Assembly: GCA_012103315.1 (NCBI GenBank)
Contig: WLWZ01000015.1
Location: 1-64,000 of the forward strand
From: Alphaproteobacteria bacterium
GTDB lineage: Bacteria > Pseudomonadota > Alphaproteobacteria > MPNO01 > UBA2964
Direction: 5' to 3'
Length of the DNA: 64,000 nucleotides
This document shows, in pieces, positions 35,173 to 44,189 of the stretch. The translations under genes were made by a program, and so were the position numbers. The notes beneath the pieces were generated by a model, which had not been told where the DNA came from, searched no databases, and saw only the letters and a program-made list of their open reading frames with translations. How positions within the stretch are numbered: position 1 is the stretch's first letter; each line of letters opens with the position of its first letter.

Positions 35173-36119
35173 CTCAGAGTTGTGATCTGGGCGGCGAGAA
35201 TACCGCCGAGAAACAGCCAGGAGAACAGCCGGTTCGATCTGAACTTGGCGAGGCAGTCTTTTGGATCGTTGATATCCACATCCCAGACTTGCCAGATCAG
35301 TTGCGTGCTGCCGAGCCCAAGTCCTACGAAATATGGCCAGGTGAAGTTGCCCTTGAGACCTGCATAGGCGAACAGGGCAGTGGCGATGATATAGAACGCA
35401 TAAAGCCAGGGTTTGCTACCCAGACCCAATCGTCGTGCCGTTGATTTGACCCCCGCTTGAGGGTCGTCCTGGCGGTCCTGATGCGCGTAGATCGTGTCGT
35501 AACCGAGTGTCCAAAAGATGCCGCCGGTATAGAGAATAATCGCTGGCGCCGCGAGGTCGCCCCGAACCGCCGCCCAGCCAAGCAATGCTCCCCAGTTGAA
35601 TGTTAGTCCGAGAAAGAACTGTGGCCAGAAAGTCACGCGTTTCATCAAAGGGTAGGTGAACACCAGAACCAAGGAAGCGACACCGACCGCAATAGCATAG
35701 GCCTTAAGCGTGATCAGAATGCAGAACCCGATTGCCAGTAATTTGACGAGAAAACCGATAGCCTGTTTGACGGTTACCTGACCGCTGGGCAAAGGGCGGT
35801 TTTTTGTCCGGGCAACCTGGGCATCGAAGTCATGATCAACAATGTCGTTATAGGTACAGCCCGCACCGCGCATGACTAAGGCGCCAATTCCAAAGGCGGC
35901 AAAAAGATAAAATACGTCTAGTGTGGTTTGCCAATTAGGCCACGCCATGGCGATTGACCACCAACATGGAAACAGTAAGAGCCATGTGCCAATGGGTCGG
36001 TCGAAGCGGGCGAGTCGTATGTAGGGGTGCGACGCGCGTGGCATCAATCGGTCAACCCAGCTATTAACGGGAATGTCGCTCGCTGTGGTGTCAATTTCAT
36101 TTCGGGCTTGCTCTGCCAT
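35169..36119 (-). CDS. ubiA: 4-hydroxybenzoate polyprenyltransferase
   Basis: Integral-membrane prenyltransferase attaching the polyprenyl chain to 4-hydroxybenzoate in ubiquinone synthesis. It has the two Asp-rich magnesium-diphosphate motifs: NDIVDHDFD near residue 92 followed by RTKNRPLPSG, and YDTIYAHQDRQDD near 205. Eight or nine hydrophobic helices are evident. The ATG at 36119 (MAEQARNE) is preferred to a TTG twelve codons upstream; it gives 316 residues. Its TAG shares the palindrome CTAG with the convergent selenoprotein stop. Confidence 0.94.
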   Translation of the reverse strand: MAEQARNEIDTTASDIPVNSWVDRLMPRASHPYIRLARFDRPIGTWLLLFPCWWSIAMAWPNWQTTLDVFYLFAAFGIGALVMRGAGCTYNDIVDHDFDAQVARTKNRPLPSGQVTVKQAIGFLVKLLAIGFCILITLKAYAIAVGVASLVLVFTYPLMKRVTFWPQFFLGLTFNWGALLGWAAVRGDLAAPAIILYTGGIFWTLGYDTIYAHQDRQDDPQAGVKSTARRLGLGSKPWLYAFYIIATALFAYAGLKGNFTWPYFVGLGLGSTQLIWQVWDVDINDPKDCLAKFRSNRLFSWLFLGGILAAQITTLS

Positions 36120-36205
36120 ACCGTAAGCTCTAACGCTGTTATGAAATTGTCTCAAGCATTTGGGCGATTTCTATAGATTCCGTCATTATAGATTTTCTGA
36201 TTGAT

Positions 36206-36949
36206 ATGCGTGTAACCCGGCTTTTTGTCGATCATTCGTTCTCTTCCGAACAATCGGTCCCTTTATCGGAGGCTCAGGCCCATTATTTGATGAACGTCCT
36301 GAGAATGGGTCTGGGTGATCCCGTTCAATTGTTCAACGGACGGGATGGTGAATGGCGTGGGTTAATTGATAAGATCACCCGTCGCCGTTGCTCGATTACC
36401 CTCGAGAAACAAGTTTCTGATCAAAGGACTGAGCCTGATCTGTGGTTGATCTTTGCGCCGATCAAACGCGCCCGGATAGATTTTGTCGCGACCAAAGCAA
36501 CAGAACTTGGCGTGTCTGCGCTTATCCCAGTTTTTACAGAGTTTACGGATGTCTCCCGGGTGAATACACAACGCCTTCAGTCCAATGCAATGGAAGCTGC
36601 GGAACAGTGTGGCCGCCTGTCGGTACCGGAAGTCGATGAGCCGGTAAATCTCTCGGAAGTTATGAAAGATTGGCCTGAAGATCGGCTGCTACTCTATTGT
36701 GATGAAACTGGTGGTGGAATATCCATCAATGAATATTTAGCTGGTCAAAAGGCTACGGGCCGAACTGAGCCAATGGCAATTCTGATAGGACCTGAAGGTG
36801 GTTTTTCACGATCTGAGCTTGACCTCCTGAAAGAAAAAACCAACTTTACGGCAATTGACTTGGGACCGCGTATATTGCGGGCCGATACGGCGGCAGTTGC
36901 GGCACTTTCATGCTGGCAATCAGTGTTGGGCGATTGGGCCAGTGAGTGA
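36206..36949 (+). CDS. rsmE: 16S rRNA (uracil1498-N3)-methyltransferase
   Basis: A SPOUT-class methyltransferase that modifies U1498 of 16S rRNA with S-adenosylmethionine. The 247 residues hold an N-terminal PUA-like domain (HYLMNVLRMGLGDPVQLFNG) and the knotted C-terminal domain with ATELGVSALIPVFTEF, the cofactor loop LIGPEGGFSRSELD (about 193-206) and LGPRILRADTA (about 221-231). Divergent from ubiA and 27 bases upstream of gshA, possibly the same transcript. Confidence 0.95.
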   Translation: MRVTRLFVDHSFSSEQSVPLSEAQAHYLMNVLRMGLGDPVQLFNGRDGEWRGLIDKITRRRCSITLEKQVSDQRTEPDLWLIFAPIKRARIDFVATKATELGVSALIPVFTEFTDVSRVNTQRLQSNAMEAAEQCGRLSVPEVDEPVNLSEVMKDWPEDRLLLYCDETGGGISINEYLAGQKATGRTEPMAILIGPEGGFSRSELDLLKEKTNFTAIDLGPRILRADTAAVAALSCWQSVLGDWASE

Positions 36950-36976
36950 GCGTAGAGCGGTTGAGTAGGAATTAGC

Positions 36977-38344
36977 ATGGCAGCACCACCCGCATCTCCG
37001 GGGACCCCGATCTCCAGTAAGAGTGAACTCATCGAGTATCTTGAGGCAGGGAACAAACCGGCTTCGGAATGGCGTATCGGCACTGAACATGAAAAGTTTG
37101 TGTTTCAGAACAATACGTTTCTCCCCGCGCCATATGAAGGCGATTGGGGCATCCGTGCCTTACTTGAAGGGCTACAGCGCTTTGGCTGGGAGCCAGTGAT
37201 GGAGAACGGAAATCCTATTGCGCTTACGCACGCAAATGGTTGTTCGATAACGCTTGAACCTGGCGGGCAGGTCGAACTGGCAGGGGCGCCGCTCGAGAGT
37301 ATTCACCAAACTTGTAATGAAGTTCATTCACATCTCAATCATGTAAAAGAGGTTGCGGAGGAACTTAATATTGGCCTGATCGGCGTTGGCTTTAATCCGA
37401 AGTGGAAACGCGACGATATCCCGTGGATGCCGAAGGGCCGCTACCAAATTATGCGTGACTATATGCCAAAGGTCGGCTCTCTCGGCCTCGACATGATGGT
37501 TCGGACGTCGACTGTGCAGGTTAATTTGGATTTCCAATCCGAAGCCGACATGGTCAAGAAGTTCCGGGTGTCTTTGGCACTCCAACCAATCGCAACGGCG
37601 TTGTTTGCAGACTCTCCGTTTTTGGAAGGCAAGCCAAGCGGCTATCTGTCGTATCGTAGTCATATCTGGGAAGACACTGACCCGGACCGTTGTGGAATTT
37701 TGCCGTTCGTTTTCGAAGACGGTATGGGTTTCGAACGCTATGTGGACTATATGCTCGATGTCCCGATGTATTTCGTCTATCGCGATGGCACGTATCTTGA
37801 TGCGTCAGGTCAATCGTTCAGGGACTTCCTGAAGGGAGATTTGCCAGCATTGCCCGGAGAAAAGCCAACGTCGGGAGATTGGGGAGACCATCTGACGACG
37901 GTATTCCCAGAAGTGCGGCTTAAAAAGTTTATTGAAATGCGCGGCGCGGATGGTGGCCCATGGCGTCGGTTATGTGCATTGCCGGCGCTTTGGACTGGGC
38001 TTCTTTATGATCAAACCTCGCTCGATGCGGCCTGGGACCTCGTCAAAGACTGGACCCCAGAGGAGCATCAATATCTGCGGATTGAAGTCCCTAAACAGGC
38101 TTTGAAAACGCCGTTTCGAAATAAAGCTATTCAGGATGTTGCTCGCGAAACACTCGAGATTGCCAGTGCAGGCTTACGGCGCCGGAATCGCCTCGATGCG
38201 GTTGGGACAGATGAGACTGGTTTCCTTGGGACACTCTATGAAATCGTCGATAGTGGGCGAACGGCTGCCGAGGAAAAGCTTGAGAAATTCCACGGGGTCT
38301 GGGATGGTAATGTTGACCCCATTTTTGATGAGTACGCCTACTAG
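36977..38344 (+). CDS. gshA: glutamate-cysteine ligase
   Basis: First step of glutathione synthesis: ATP-dependent gamma-linkage of glutamate to cysteine. The 455-residue protein is of the proteobacterial/plant-type GCS2 class, with RIGTEHEKFVF (about 34-44), LEPGGQVELAGAPL (about 93-106), MVRTSTVQVNLDFQ and FIEMRGADGGPW (about 315-326). All metal- and substrate-binding stretches appear intact. The glutathione supply is relevant to the neighbouring thiol-redox selenoprotein and the peroxiredoxin, though that link is inference. Confidence 0.94.
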   Translation: MAAPPASPGTPISSKSELIEYLEAGNKPASEWRIGTEHEKFVFQNNTFLPAPYEGDWGIRALLEGLQRFGWEPVMENGNPIALTHANGCSITLEPGGQVELAGAPLESIHQTCNEVHSHLNHVKEVAEELNIGLIGVGFNPKWKRDDIPWMPKGRYQIMRDYMPKVGSLGLDMMVRTSTVQVNLDFQSEADMVKKFRVSLALQPIATALFADSPFLEGKPSGYLSYRSHIWEDTDPDRCGILPFVFEDGMGFERYVDYMLDVPMYFVYRDGTYLDASGQSFRDFLKGDLPALPGEKPTSGDWGDHLTTVFPEVRLKKFIEMRGADGGPWRRLCALPALWTGLLYDQTSLDAAWDLVKDWTPEEHQYLRIEVPKQALKTPFRNKAIQDVARETLEIASAGLRRRNRLDAVGTDETGFLGTLYEIVDSGRTAAEEKLEKFHGVWDGNVDPIFDEYAY

Positions 38345-38354
38345 GGTAAGCGGT

Positions 38355-38858
38355 ATGAACAAACTTAGGACATCAATATTAAGTCTGTTGATTGCTGCCG
38401 GGCTAGTTGGTTCCGGTGGGATTACACAGGTGTATGGCCAACAGTTAGTACGGCCTTGGGAACGTGATCTCCAAAGACTTTACAATCAGGATAGAAAAGT
38501 CCTTCAGCCGAGACTTCCCAATCCAGCGCAAGATGCATTGCGAAAATTGCGCCGGGACCCATTAGCTAAACTTGGTCTGCCAGCAAATCAGGCACCTCTT
38601 CCACAAAATTCGCCAGAGACAATTGAGCCAACTTTTTCGCCTAACACCGCTGGGTATGACCGTGATGGGGATGGCGGGGTGACCCGGGAAGAGTATTTCT
38701 CAAGTCAAAGGCGGAGTTACGGAGCTGGAGTGGGTTCGTCGAGTCGACGGCAACGTGCTTTAAGCCGGTTGGATTCGCAATTCCGAGCGGCAGATATTGA
38801 TCGTGATGGCAAAGTCACCGCGCAGGAGCTGAATTCTCTCCCGGGCGCAAGGTTTTAA
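38355..38858 (+). CDS. secreted EF-hand calcium-binding protein
   Basis: A 167-residue exported protein that starts 10 bases after gshA. A signal peptide (about 28 residues, ending VYG) is followed by a basic proline-rich region and two EF-hand loops: DRDGDGGVTREE and DIDRDGKVTAQE. Both keep Asp at positions 1, 3 and 5 and Glu at 12, so calcium binding is likely. The hands are about 50 residues apart. The longer open frame upstream overlaps gshA in another frame and is not coding. Function beyond calcium binding is unknown. Confidence 0.8.
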   Translation: MNKLRTSILSLLIAAGLVGSGGITQVYGQQLVRPWERDLQRLYNQDRKVLQPRLPNPAQDALRKLRRDPLAKLGLPANQAPLPQNSPETIEPTFSPNTAGYDRDGDGGVTREEYFSSQRRSYGAGVGSSSRRQRALSRLDSQFRAADIDRDGKVTAQELNSLPGARF

Positions 38859-38880
38859 TTCTTCCAGCGTTGAGCGAGCG

Positions 38881-39099
38881 CTACATCTCTGGCGGCAAAT
38901 CCTCTTCGAGGATCGACATCATCAAGGAATAGGATACTTCGCCTTCATCCTCGTCACGATGCAGGACGCCAATAAATTCTGGCCCCACGCGGACTTCTAC
39001 GGGTTGGCCGGGCTTCTCCGGCATATCAATTTCAATCCCGTTATTTCCGAATGTTTTGCGGAGATAGGATTGAACTCGGGCAACCTCACTTCGGGTCAT
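38881..39099 (-). CDS. DUF3126 family small protein
   Basis: A 72-residue acidic cytoplasmic protein conserved across alphaproteobacteria and of unknown function. The family pattern is clear: VQSYLRKTFGNNGIEID, then VEVRVGPEFIGVLHRDEDEGEVSY, then SILEEDLPP at the C-terminus. The predicted fold is a helix followed by a small beta sheet. It stands alone, convergent with the EF-hand gene; the weak intergenic regions on both sides hold no other gene. Confidence 0.85.
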   Translation of the reverse strand: MTRSEVARVQSYLRKTFGNNGIEIDMPEKPGQPVEVRVGPEFIGVLHRDEDEGEVSYSLMMSILEEDLPPEM

Positions 39100-39208
39100 C
39101 TGTCGTCTCCCCGGACTTTAAATTCTAAATTAAAATAAATTCACAATCGTCATAATGGGCAATCATGGCGCAAAGCGACCTTATGATCTAGGGCGACTTA
39201 CGCCTGGG

Positions 39209-40570
39209 CTAATCTTCATCACGCAATATTGCATGGATGAGCCAGTGAGCGATTGCGACGAGGTCGTAATCGCGGCGATAAAAACCGATAAGCTGAATAC
39301 CGAGAGGCATTCCCTCTTGAACCAGGAGAGGCGCGTTGAGTGCTGGGACCCCGAGCTGTGACGAATGTTCACCGTACACGGCGTTCCCAACAGGCATGCC
39401 TTCCGGGGCAGGACCGGTAGCGTTCAACGTGATTAACGCATCATATTTTCTTGATAACGCTTCGTGCCGAACCTTGGCTTCCGCGCTCCAGATCAAGGTT
39501 TCCTCATATTGTTCTGGCGTAATATCAGCGGAGGAAAGAGCTCGATTGAGAACCCGTTCACCAAGCTTTTCTGGGTTGCGATCAGCATACATCATCAGTG
39601 GCCAGCGTCCTTCATAGGCCAGCGTGACCTCCATGATCTCACGCAGTTTGATTAAATCCTGCTCATAGGCTTCAAGCTCAGGATCATCCTGACGTCCGAC
39701 GACTTCGACGCCGCGGCCGTCAAGCTTGCGGGTCATGTTGTCGAAAATTGCACGAGTTTCTTCCGGTGTTTCCAGCCAGCCCGCACTTTCGGTTCGGGCC
39801 ACACGAGCCGGTTTTCTGGCTTTTGGCAAAATCGCTTCGCCTTTAAGGCTGGGGTGACCGGCATCGCCGCCAGCATTTCTGGAGAGCCAATAGCCGCTTA
39901 TCCAGGCATCGGCTAAGGAGCCTGCGAGAATGCCGAGATGTCCAACGCTGGGGGGTGAGGGGAAGCCGCCCCGAGTATTGATGGCACCATGTGATGGTTT
40001 TAACGCCCAAGCACCACAATAGCAGGCAGGCCGTAGCACCGAACCCCGGACTTGCGTTCCGGTTGCAGCGGGAACCATGGCGGCACCGACCGCGGCGCCC
40101 GAGCCGCTCGATGAGCCACCCGGTGTTCGATTGGTGTCCCAAGGGTTGCGAGTAGGGCCGGGATCTCCAAAAGCAAATTCGGTCGTGACGGTCTTGCCGA
40201 CGACAACTGCACCACCATGGCGCAAAAAATATACCGATGCAGCGTCCCAGCCTGTTTCATATCCCTCGAAGAGCGGACTGCCGAGTTGCATCGGCATATC
40301 TTCGGTTTCGAATACGTCTTTAATCGCAATTGGCATGCCATCGAGCGGTGACAAGGGGTTGCCGTGGCGATAACGCTCTGTTGCTTCGTCCGCGGCTTGG
40401 CGCGCACGGTCGATTGTCATCGTGACGAAGGCTTTGACGTCGGGCTCACGAGCGTTAATGGTTTCCAGGCAACGCTCAAGATACGCCCGCGGCGTATCAG
40501 TACCATCCAGGAAAGCAGGTAGTTTGTCGTGAAAGGTCAGTAATTGTGTTGTGGACGGGTCATAGATCAT
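39209..40570 (-). CDS. amidase signature family protein
   Basis: A hydrolase of amides with the Ser-cisSer-Lys triad: Lys in PIAIKDVF (about 86), cis-Ser in the glycine-serine stretch GGSSSGSGAAVGA (about 150-162), and nucleophile Ser in TGTQVRGSVLRPA (about 176). The nucleophile region normally reads GTDTGGS; QVRGS is a divergent form and may alter substrate range. About 453 residues from the ATG at 40570, which has GGGGG upstream; an ATG at 40585 is an alternative. It does not look like GatA because no gatB or gatC is near. Confidence 0.87.
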   Translation of the reverse strand: MIYDPSTTQLLTFHDKLPAFLDGTDTPRAYLERCLETINAREPDVKAFVTMTIDRARQAADEATERYRHGNPLSPLDGMPIAIKDVFETEDMPMQLGSPLFEGYETGWDAASVYFLRHGGAVVVGKTVTTEFAFGDPGPTRNPWDTNRTPGGSSSGSGAAVGAAMVPAATGTQVRGSVLRPACYCGAWALKPSHGAINTRGGFPSPPSVGHLGILAGSLADAWISGYWLSRNAGGDAGHPSLKGEAILPKARKPARVARTESAGWLETPEETRAIFDNMTRKLDGRGVEVVGRQDDPELEAYEQDLIKLREIMEVTLAYEGRWPLMMYADRNPEKLGERVLNRALSSADITPEQYEETLIWSAEAKVRHEALSRKYDALITLNATGPAPEGMPVGNAVYGEHSSQLGVPALNAPLLVQEGMPLGIQLIGFYRRDYDLVAIAHWLIHAILRDED

Positions 40571-40599
40571 AAATTTTGCCCCCATTCGTATTTAACGGC

Positions 40600-40791
40600 T
40601 CAACCATCAGTTGACTTCATTTTTGTGAGTTGCAATTTATCATTTTGATCAATGAAATCATAATTTTATCACGTCGTCTAAAATTTATCATAACTCGCAA
40701 TTAACTATACTTCACAAATGTAATAGATACGTGATAAGGCATAAAAACGTGGGGAATTCTCACATTGGGTTGGCGTCGGTAATTTTATAAA
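40600..40791. promoter_or_regulatory. AT-rich intergenic region with repeated TTATCA words and inverted repeats
   Basis: The gap between the amidase and the hybrid kinase genes is much more AT-rich than its surroundings. TTATCACGT (40666-40674) and ACGTGATAA (40729-40737) are perfect inverses, and two more TTTATCAT words lie at 40636 and 40684. These could be operator sites for either divergent gene. No clear -35/-10 pair was found. Confidence 0.4.
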
Positions 40792-42413
40792 ATGGGTTTA
40801 GTTCATTCGCGTACCTTTCTTCGGGAGCGCCAGGAAATTGTTGACCGGCTAGCTAAATGGCAGGAGCTGGTCAATCTCGTTGCTAAGATATTTGGCGGCT
40901 CTGCCTCGTTGGTATGTCAAATAACGGAAACGGGTATTCGACCCGTTGTCTCCAGTGATCAAGAAAGCAATCCGTTTCCAATTGGGGCGACCTTTCCGAT
41001 TGAGGCGCACACTTTTTGCAAAGAAGTGATCACCAAACAGGAACCGCTTTACGTACCAAACGCGGCCGAAGATCCCTATTGGAAAGCAAGCCCGGTATGG
41101 ACCGAGCACGGTTTCCGTTCTTATTACGGTGTTCCCCTTTATTGGCCTGATGGCCAGGCTTTTGGCACCATCTGTATCATGGACCAGGTGTCGACAGAGT
41201 ATGAGGAACCATTCATCCATTGGCTCACCTGTTTTCGTGATTTGGTTGAAGCAGATCTCATTTCTGCGGCGCAATATTTGAATAAGTCAGAATTTCTCGC
41301 TGGTGTTAGTCATGAGTTGAGAACACCCATGAACGGCATTATTGGGATGGCTGATTCATTACTGGGTTCTACATTATCTACTGATCAGAAACTTGAAGTC
41401 GAAACCATCCGGGATTGTGCGGAAACCCTTGTGTCATTGCTCAATGATATTCTCGATATTTCCAAAATTGAGGCCGGTCACCTGGAGATCGATATTCAAA
41501 ATTTTAATCTTCGAGAAATGATGGCGCATGCCGAGCGCCTTTGGCGCACGAGATCTGATGCAAAAGGTTTGGCGCTTACGGTCGACGTAGCGCGTGATGT
41601 ATCGGAAATCTTTGATGGTGACGAAAATCGGATTAAACAGGTTTTGTTCAACCTGTTGTCCAACGCCATAAAATATACGGACGCCGGCACTGTGGCGGTC
41701 ACTGTCAGGTCAAAAGGGCAAAAAAAGGGATCTGAAAGAATTCGGTTTGAGGTCCAAGACACCGGTGACGGAATCGATTTCGAAACGCAGCAGCATTTGT
41801 TCCAACGCTTTATACAGCCGAGCCCGTCGATTGGTCAGGCCGACGGTGGGGCCGGACTGGGCATCGCCATTAGCCGAAACCTGGTTGAAATGATGGGTGG
41901 CAAGATGGGCGTCGACAGCGAACCCGGAATTGGCTCGACCTTCTATTTCGAATTGCCGTTGGGGATGCCTCAATCGACCGCGGAAATTTCAAAGGGGTCT
42001 GATAATATTGAAACGTTTGCGGCGACCTCTAACGTTTCGGTGCTGGTTGTTGAGGACAACCGCGTTAACCAGCGAGTGCTGGAGGCTTATCTAGCGCCGT
42101 TTGAATTCGCGATTTGTGTCGCTGAAAATGGTGCTGAGGCTGTTGAGGCTGCGCGTGAAGGACCGTTCGACGCGATTTTTATGGACATCCAGATGCCGGT
42201 CATGGATGGCATTGAAGCAACGCGCAAAATTCGGGAGCTAGGCGGCTGGCGGACAACAGTGCCAATCATCGCCGTTACGGCGAATGCGATGGCAGGTGAT
42301 CGCGAACGTTACTGGAGGCTGGCATGGATGATTACGTCCCCAAGCCTGTAGATAAACAAACACTCTTTCAGCTTCTCAAAAAATATAATCTATCTGTTGG
42401 AAAAGCGGATTAA
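40792..42413 (+). CDS. hybrid sensor histidine kinase with GAF and receiver domains (one-base frameshift near 42312)
   Basis: A cytoplasmic hybrid kinase without membrane helices. A GAF-type sensor domain spans about residues 20-160, followed by the H-box SHELRTPMNG with phospho-His174. The ATPase has N-box NLLSNAIKYT, G1 DTGDGID and G2 GGAGLGIA. The receiver domain has VLVVEDNRVNQ, phosphoacceptor Asp465 in FMDIQMPVMDG and TANAM. After Tyr507 (42310-42312) the frame turns into WRLAWM and stops at 42351. Reading the C twice gives LEAGMDDYVPKPV, with the conserved receiver Lys, and ends at TAA 42411-42413 (540 residues). One C of a CC pair seems missing. Partner and signal are unknown. Confidence 0.88.
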
Positions 42414-42430
42414 GGCTCCTGTTGCCAAGA

Positions 42431-43864
42431 TTATGCTGCTGTTCCGCCCACAGTAAGGTTGTCTAATAACATAGTTGGTTGGCCAACGCCGACGGGAACG
42501 CCCTGGCCATCCTTGCCACAGGTGCCGACCCCTGGATCGAGCTTCATGTCGTTGCCAATCATTTTAACATGCGTCAGAGCGTCCGGTCCGTTGCCAATCA
42601 GCGTAGCCCCTTTGACAGGCGCACCTATTTTACCGTTTTCGATAAGATAAGCTTCTGAGGCAGTAAAGACGAACTTGCCGGAGGTGATGTCTACCTGGCC
42701 GCCACCGAAGTTAACGGCATAGAGACCGTTTTGTACGGAACTCAGGATTTCCTCCGGCGAATGGTTGCCTTCCGTCATGTAAGTATTGGTCATGCGGGGC
42801 ATCGGCGCGTGAGCAAAACTCTCGCGGCGACCATTCCCTGTCGGCGTCATACCCATAAGACGTGCATTTTGTCGATCCTGCATATAGCCCACCAGAATGC
42901 CGTCTTCGATAAGGACCGTTCTTGATGTCGGTGTCCCTTCATCGTCAATTGAAAGTGAGCCGCGTCGGTCAGCTATCGTGCCATCATCGACGACAGTGAC
43001 ACCTTCAGAGGCAACGCGTTCACCCATCAAGCCAGAAAATGCCGATGTTTTCTTGCGGTTGAAATCGCCTTCAAGCCCATGTCCGATGGCTTCGTGCAGC
43101 AGAATACCTGGCCACCCGGGGCCCAGGACAACTTGCATTTCACCAGCCGGAGTGTCGACGGAGTCGAGATTGATCAACGCCTGACGTAAGGCCTCATCGA
43201 CCTGAGCTCGCCATTGATCTGGTTCGATATAGGCGGCGTAGCCAGTCCGACCACCAGTTCCGTGACTGCCGGTCTCCATGCGATCACCATCAGCGGCGAC
43301 GACAGATACGTTTACCCGAACGAGGGGCCGAATATCGGCGACCCGCTCGCCACCTGCTCGGAGGATTTGAACCGCCTGCCATTCCCCTGAAATAGAAGCC
43401 GATACCTGGGCAACTCGTGGATCTTTAGCCCTGGCATAGGCGTCGATTTCAGCCAACAGTGATACTTTGTCTTCAAAACTGACTTCGCCGAGAGGGTTGG
43501 TGTCTGTATACAGAGAAAGGTTTGTTCCCTGGGGGGGCTCCGCAGCCGAGCCATTATGCCCGGCATGAACAGCAGTAACAGTTTCGGCGGCCCTCTTAAT
43601 GGCGGCTTCGGATAGTTCAGACGCGTGGGAATACCCGACCGCCTCGTCAGCGATCGCTCTTAAGCCAAACCCTTGCGCGGTGTCGAAGGAGGCGCTGCGC
43701 AAGCGGCCATCATCAAAGGACAGGCTTTCGGATTGCCGATATTCAAGAAACAGCTCGCCATCGTCGGCTCTTTCTAGGGCGCCGTCGACGATGCCATTGA
43801 TTCGATCACGATCCATTCCGGCTTTCTCGAAGAAGAGTTGGTCGGTCTTCGCTAAATCAGTCAC
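42431..43864 (-). CDS. tldD: metalloprotease TldD
   Basis: Catalytic subunit of the TldD/PmbA protease. The zinc motif HExxxH is present as LLHEAIGHGLEGDF (about 257-270), with the family segments DDGTIADRRGSLSIDDEGTP and GVGTCGKDGQGVPVGVGQPT near the C-terminus. Its 477 residues are normal. The start is GTG. The partner pmbA is at 28062 on the same strand. It ends 17 bases after the restored stop of the convergent hybrid kinase. Confidence 0.94.
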   Translation of the reverse strand: MTDLAKTDQLFFEKAGMDRDRINGIVDGALERADDGELFLEYRQSESLSFDDGRLRSASFDTAQGFGLRAIADEAVGYSHASELSEAAIKRAAETVTAVHAGHNGSAAEPPQGTNLSLYTDTNPLGEVSFEDKVSLLAEIDAYARAKDPRVAQVSASISGEWQAVQILRAGGERVADIRPLVRVNVSVVAADGDRMETGSHGTGGRTGYAAYIEPDQWRAQVDEALRQALINLDSVDTPAGEMQVVLGPGWPGILLHEAIGHGLEGDFNRKKTSAFSGLMGERVASEGVTVVDDGTIADRRGSLSIDDEGTPTSRTVLIEDGILVGYMQDRQNARLMGMTPTGNGRRESFAHAPMPRMTNTYMTEGNHSPEEILSSVQNGLYAVNFGGGQVDITSGKFVFTASEAYLIENGKIGAPVKGATLIGNGPDALTHVKMIGNDMKLDPGVGTCGKDGQGVPVGVGQPTMLLDNLTVGGTAA

Positions 43865-43919
43865 TCCAAGGTCCTTTCGAGAGAAAAATTGGTCAAAAAA
43901 ACAGCGTTTTATGGCGAAA

Positions 43920-43934
43920 ACCCCAATCTGGGGT
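43920..43934. repeat. short perfect hairpin between tldD and coxB
   Basis: ACCCCA, ATC and TGGGGT form a 6-base-pair hairpin in the 325-base gap 43865-44189. It has no T-run and is AT-flanked. It may be an operator or leader structure; function unknown. Confidence 0.3.
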
Positions 43935-44008
43935 CAATTAGCCGAATTTGCCATCAAATTGTTAACGGCCTGTTTACCATATCGTCCACACTCTGTCTGG
44001 ACGCAGTT

Positions 44009-44023
44009 GCGACATAGGGTCGC
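44009..44023. promoter_or_regulatory. inverted repeat upstream of the cox operon, candidate regulator site
   Basis: GCGAC and GTCGC are inverted with a 5-base spacer, about 170 bases before coxB. The GCGNC...GNCGC layout recalls sites attributed to RegA/PrrA-type redox response regulators that control oxidases in alphaproteobacteria; that comparison is from memory and not verified. The rest of this gap shows no gene. Confidence 0.3.
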
Positions 44024-44189
44024 GTCGGCGGCTTACGCTATCAGCGGCCCCGATGCTTGGGGTAATATAGTTAAAGATTCTACCGGCGTTAATCCCGGTA
44101 AATCGTAGTTGCCATTGTGGCAGCAGAGTTCTCCAGGCGGGTTCGTCCGGTGGATTGTTGTTGTTCAGGCCAAAGAACGGAAGAGAGCG

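Noticed and set aside
40600-40791. Replication origin
   Set aside because: AT-rich with repeated words, but no DnaA-box consensus and no dnaA, parAB or other origin-associated genes nearby.
42300-42351. Programmed frameshift or natural short end of the hybrid kinase
   Set aside because: The short end lacks the conserved receiver Lys and no slippery site is present; a single missing C is simpler.
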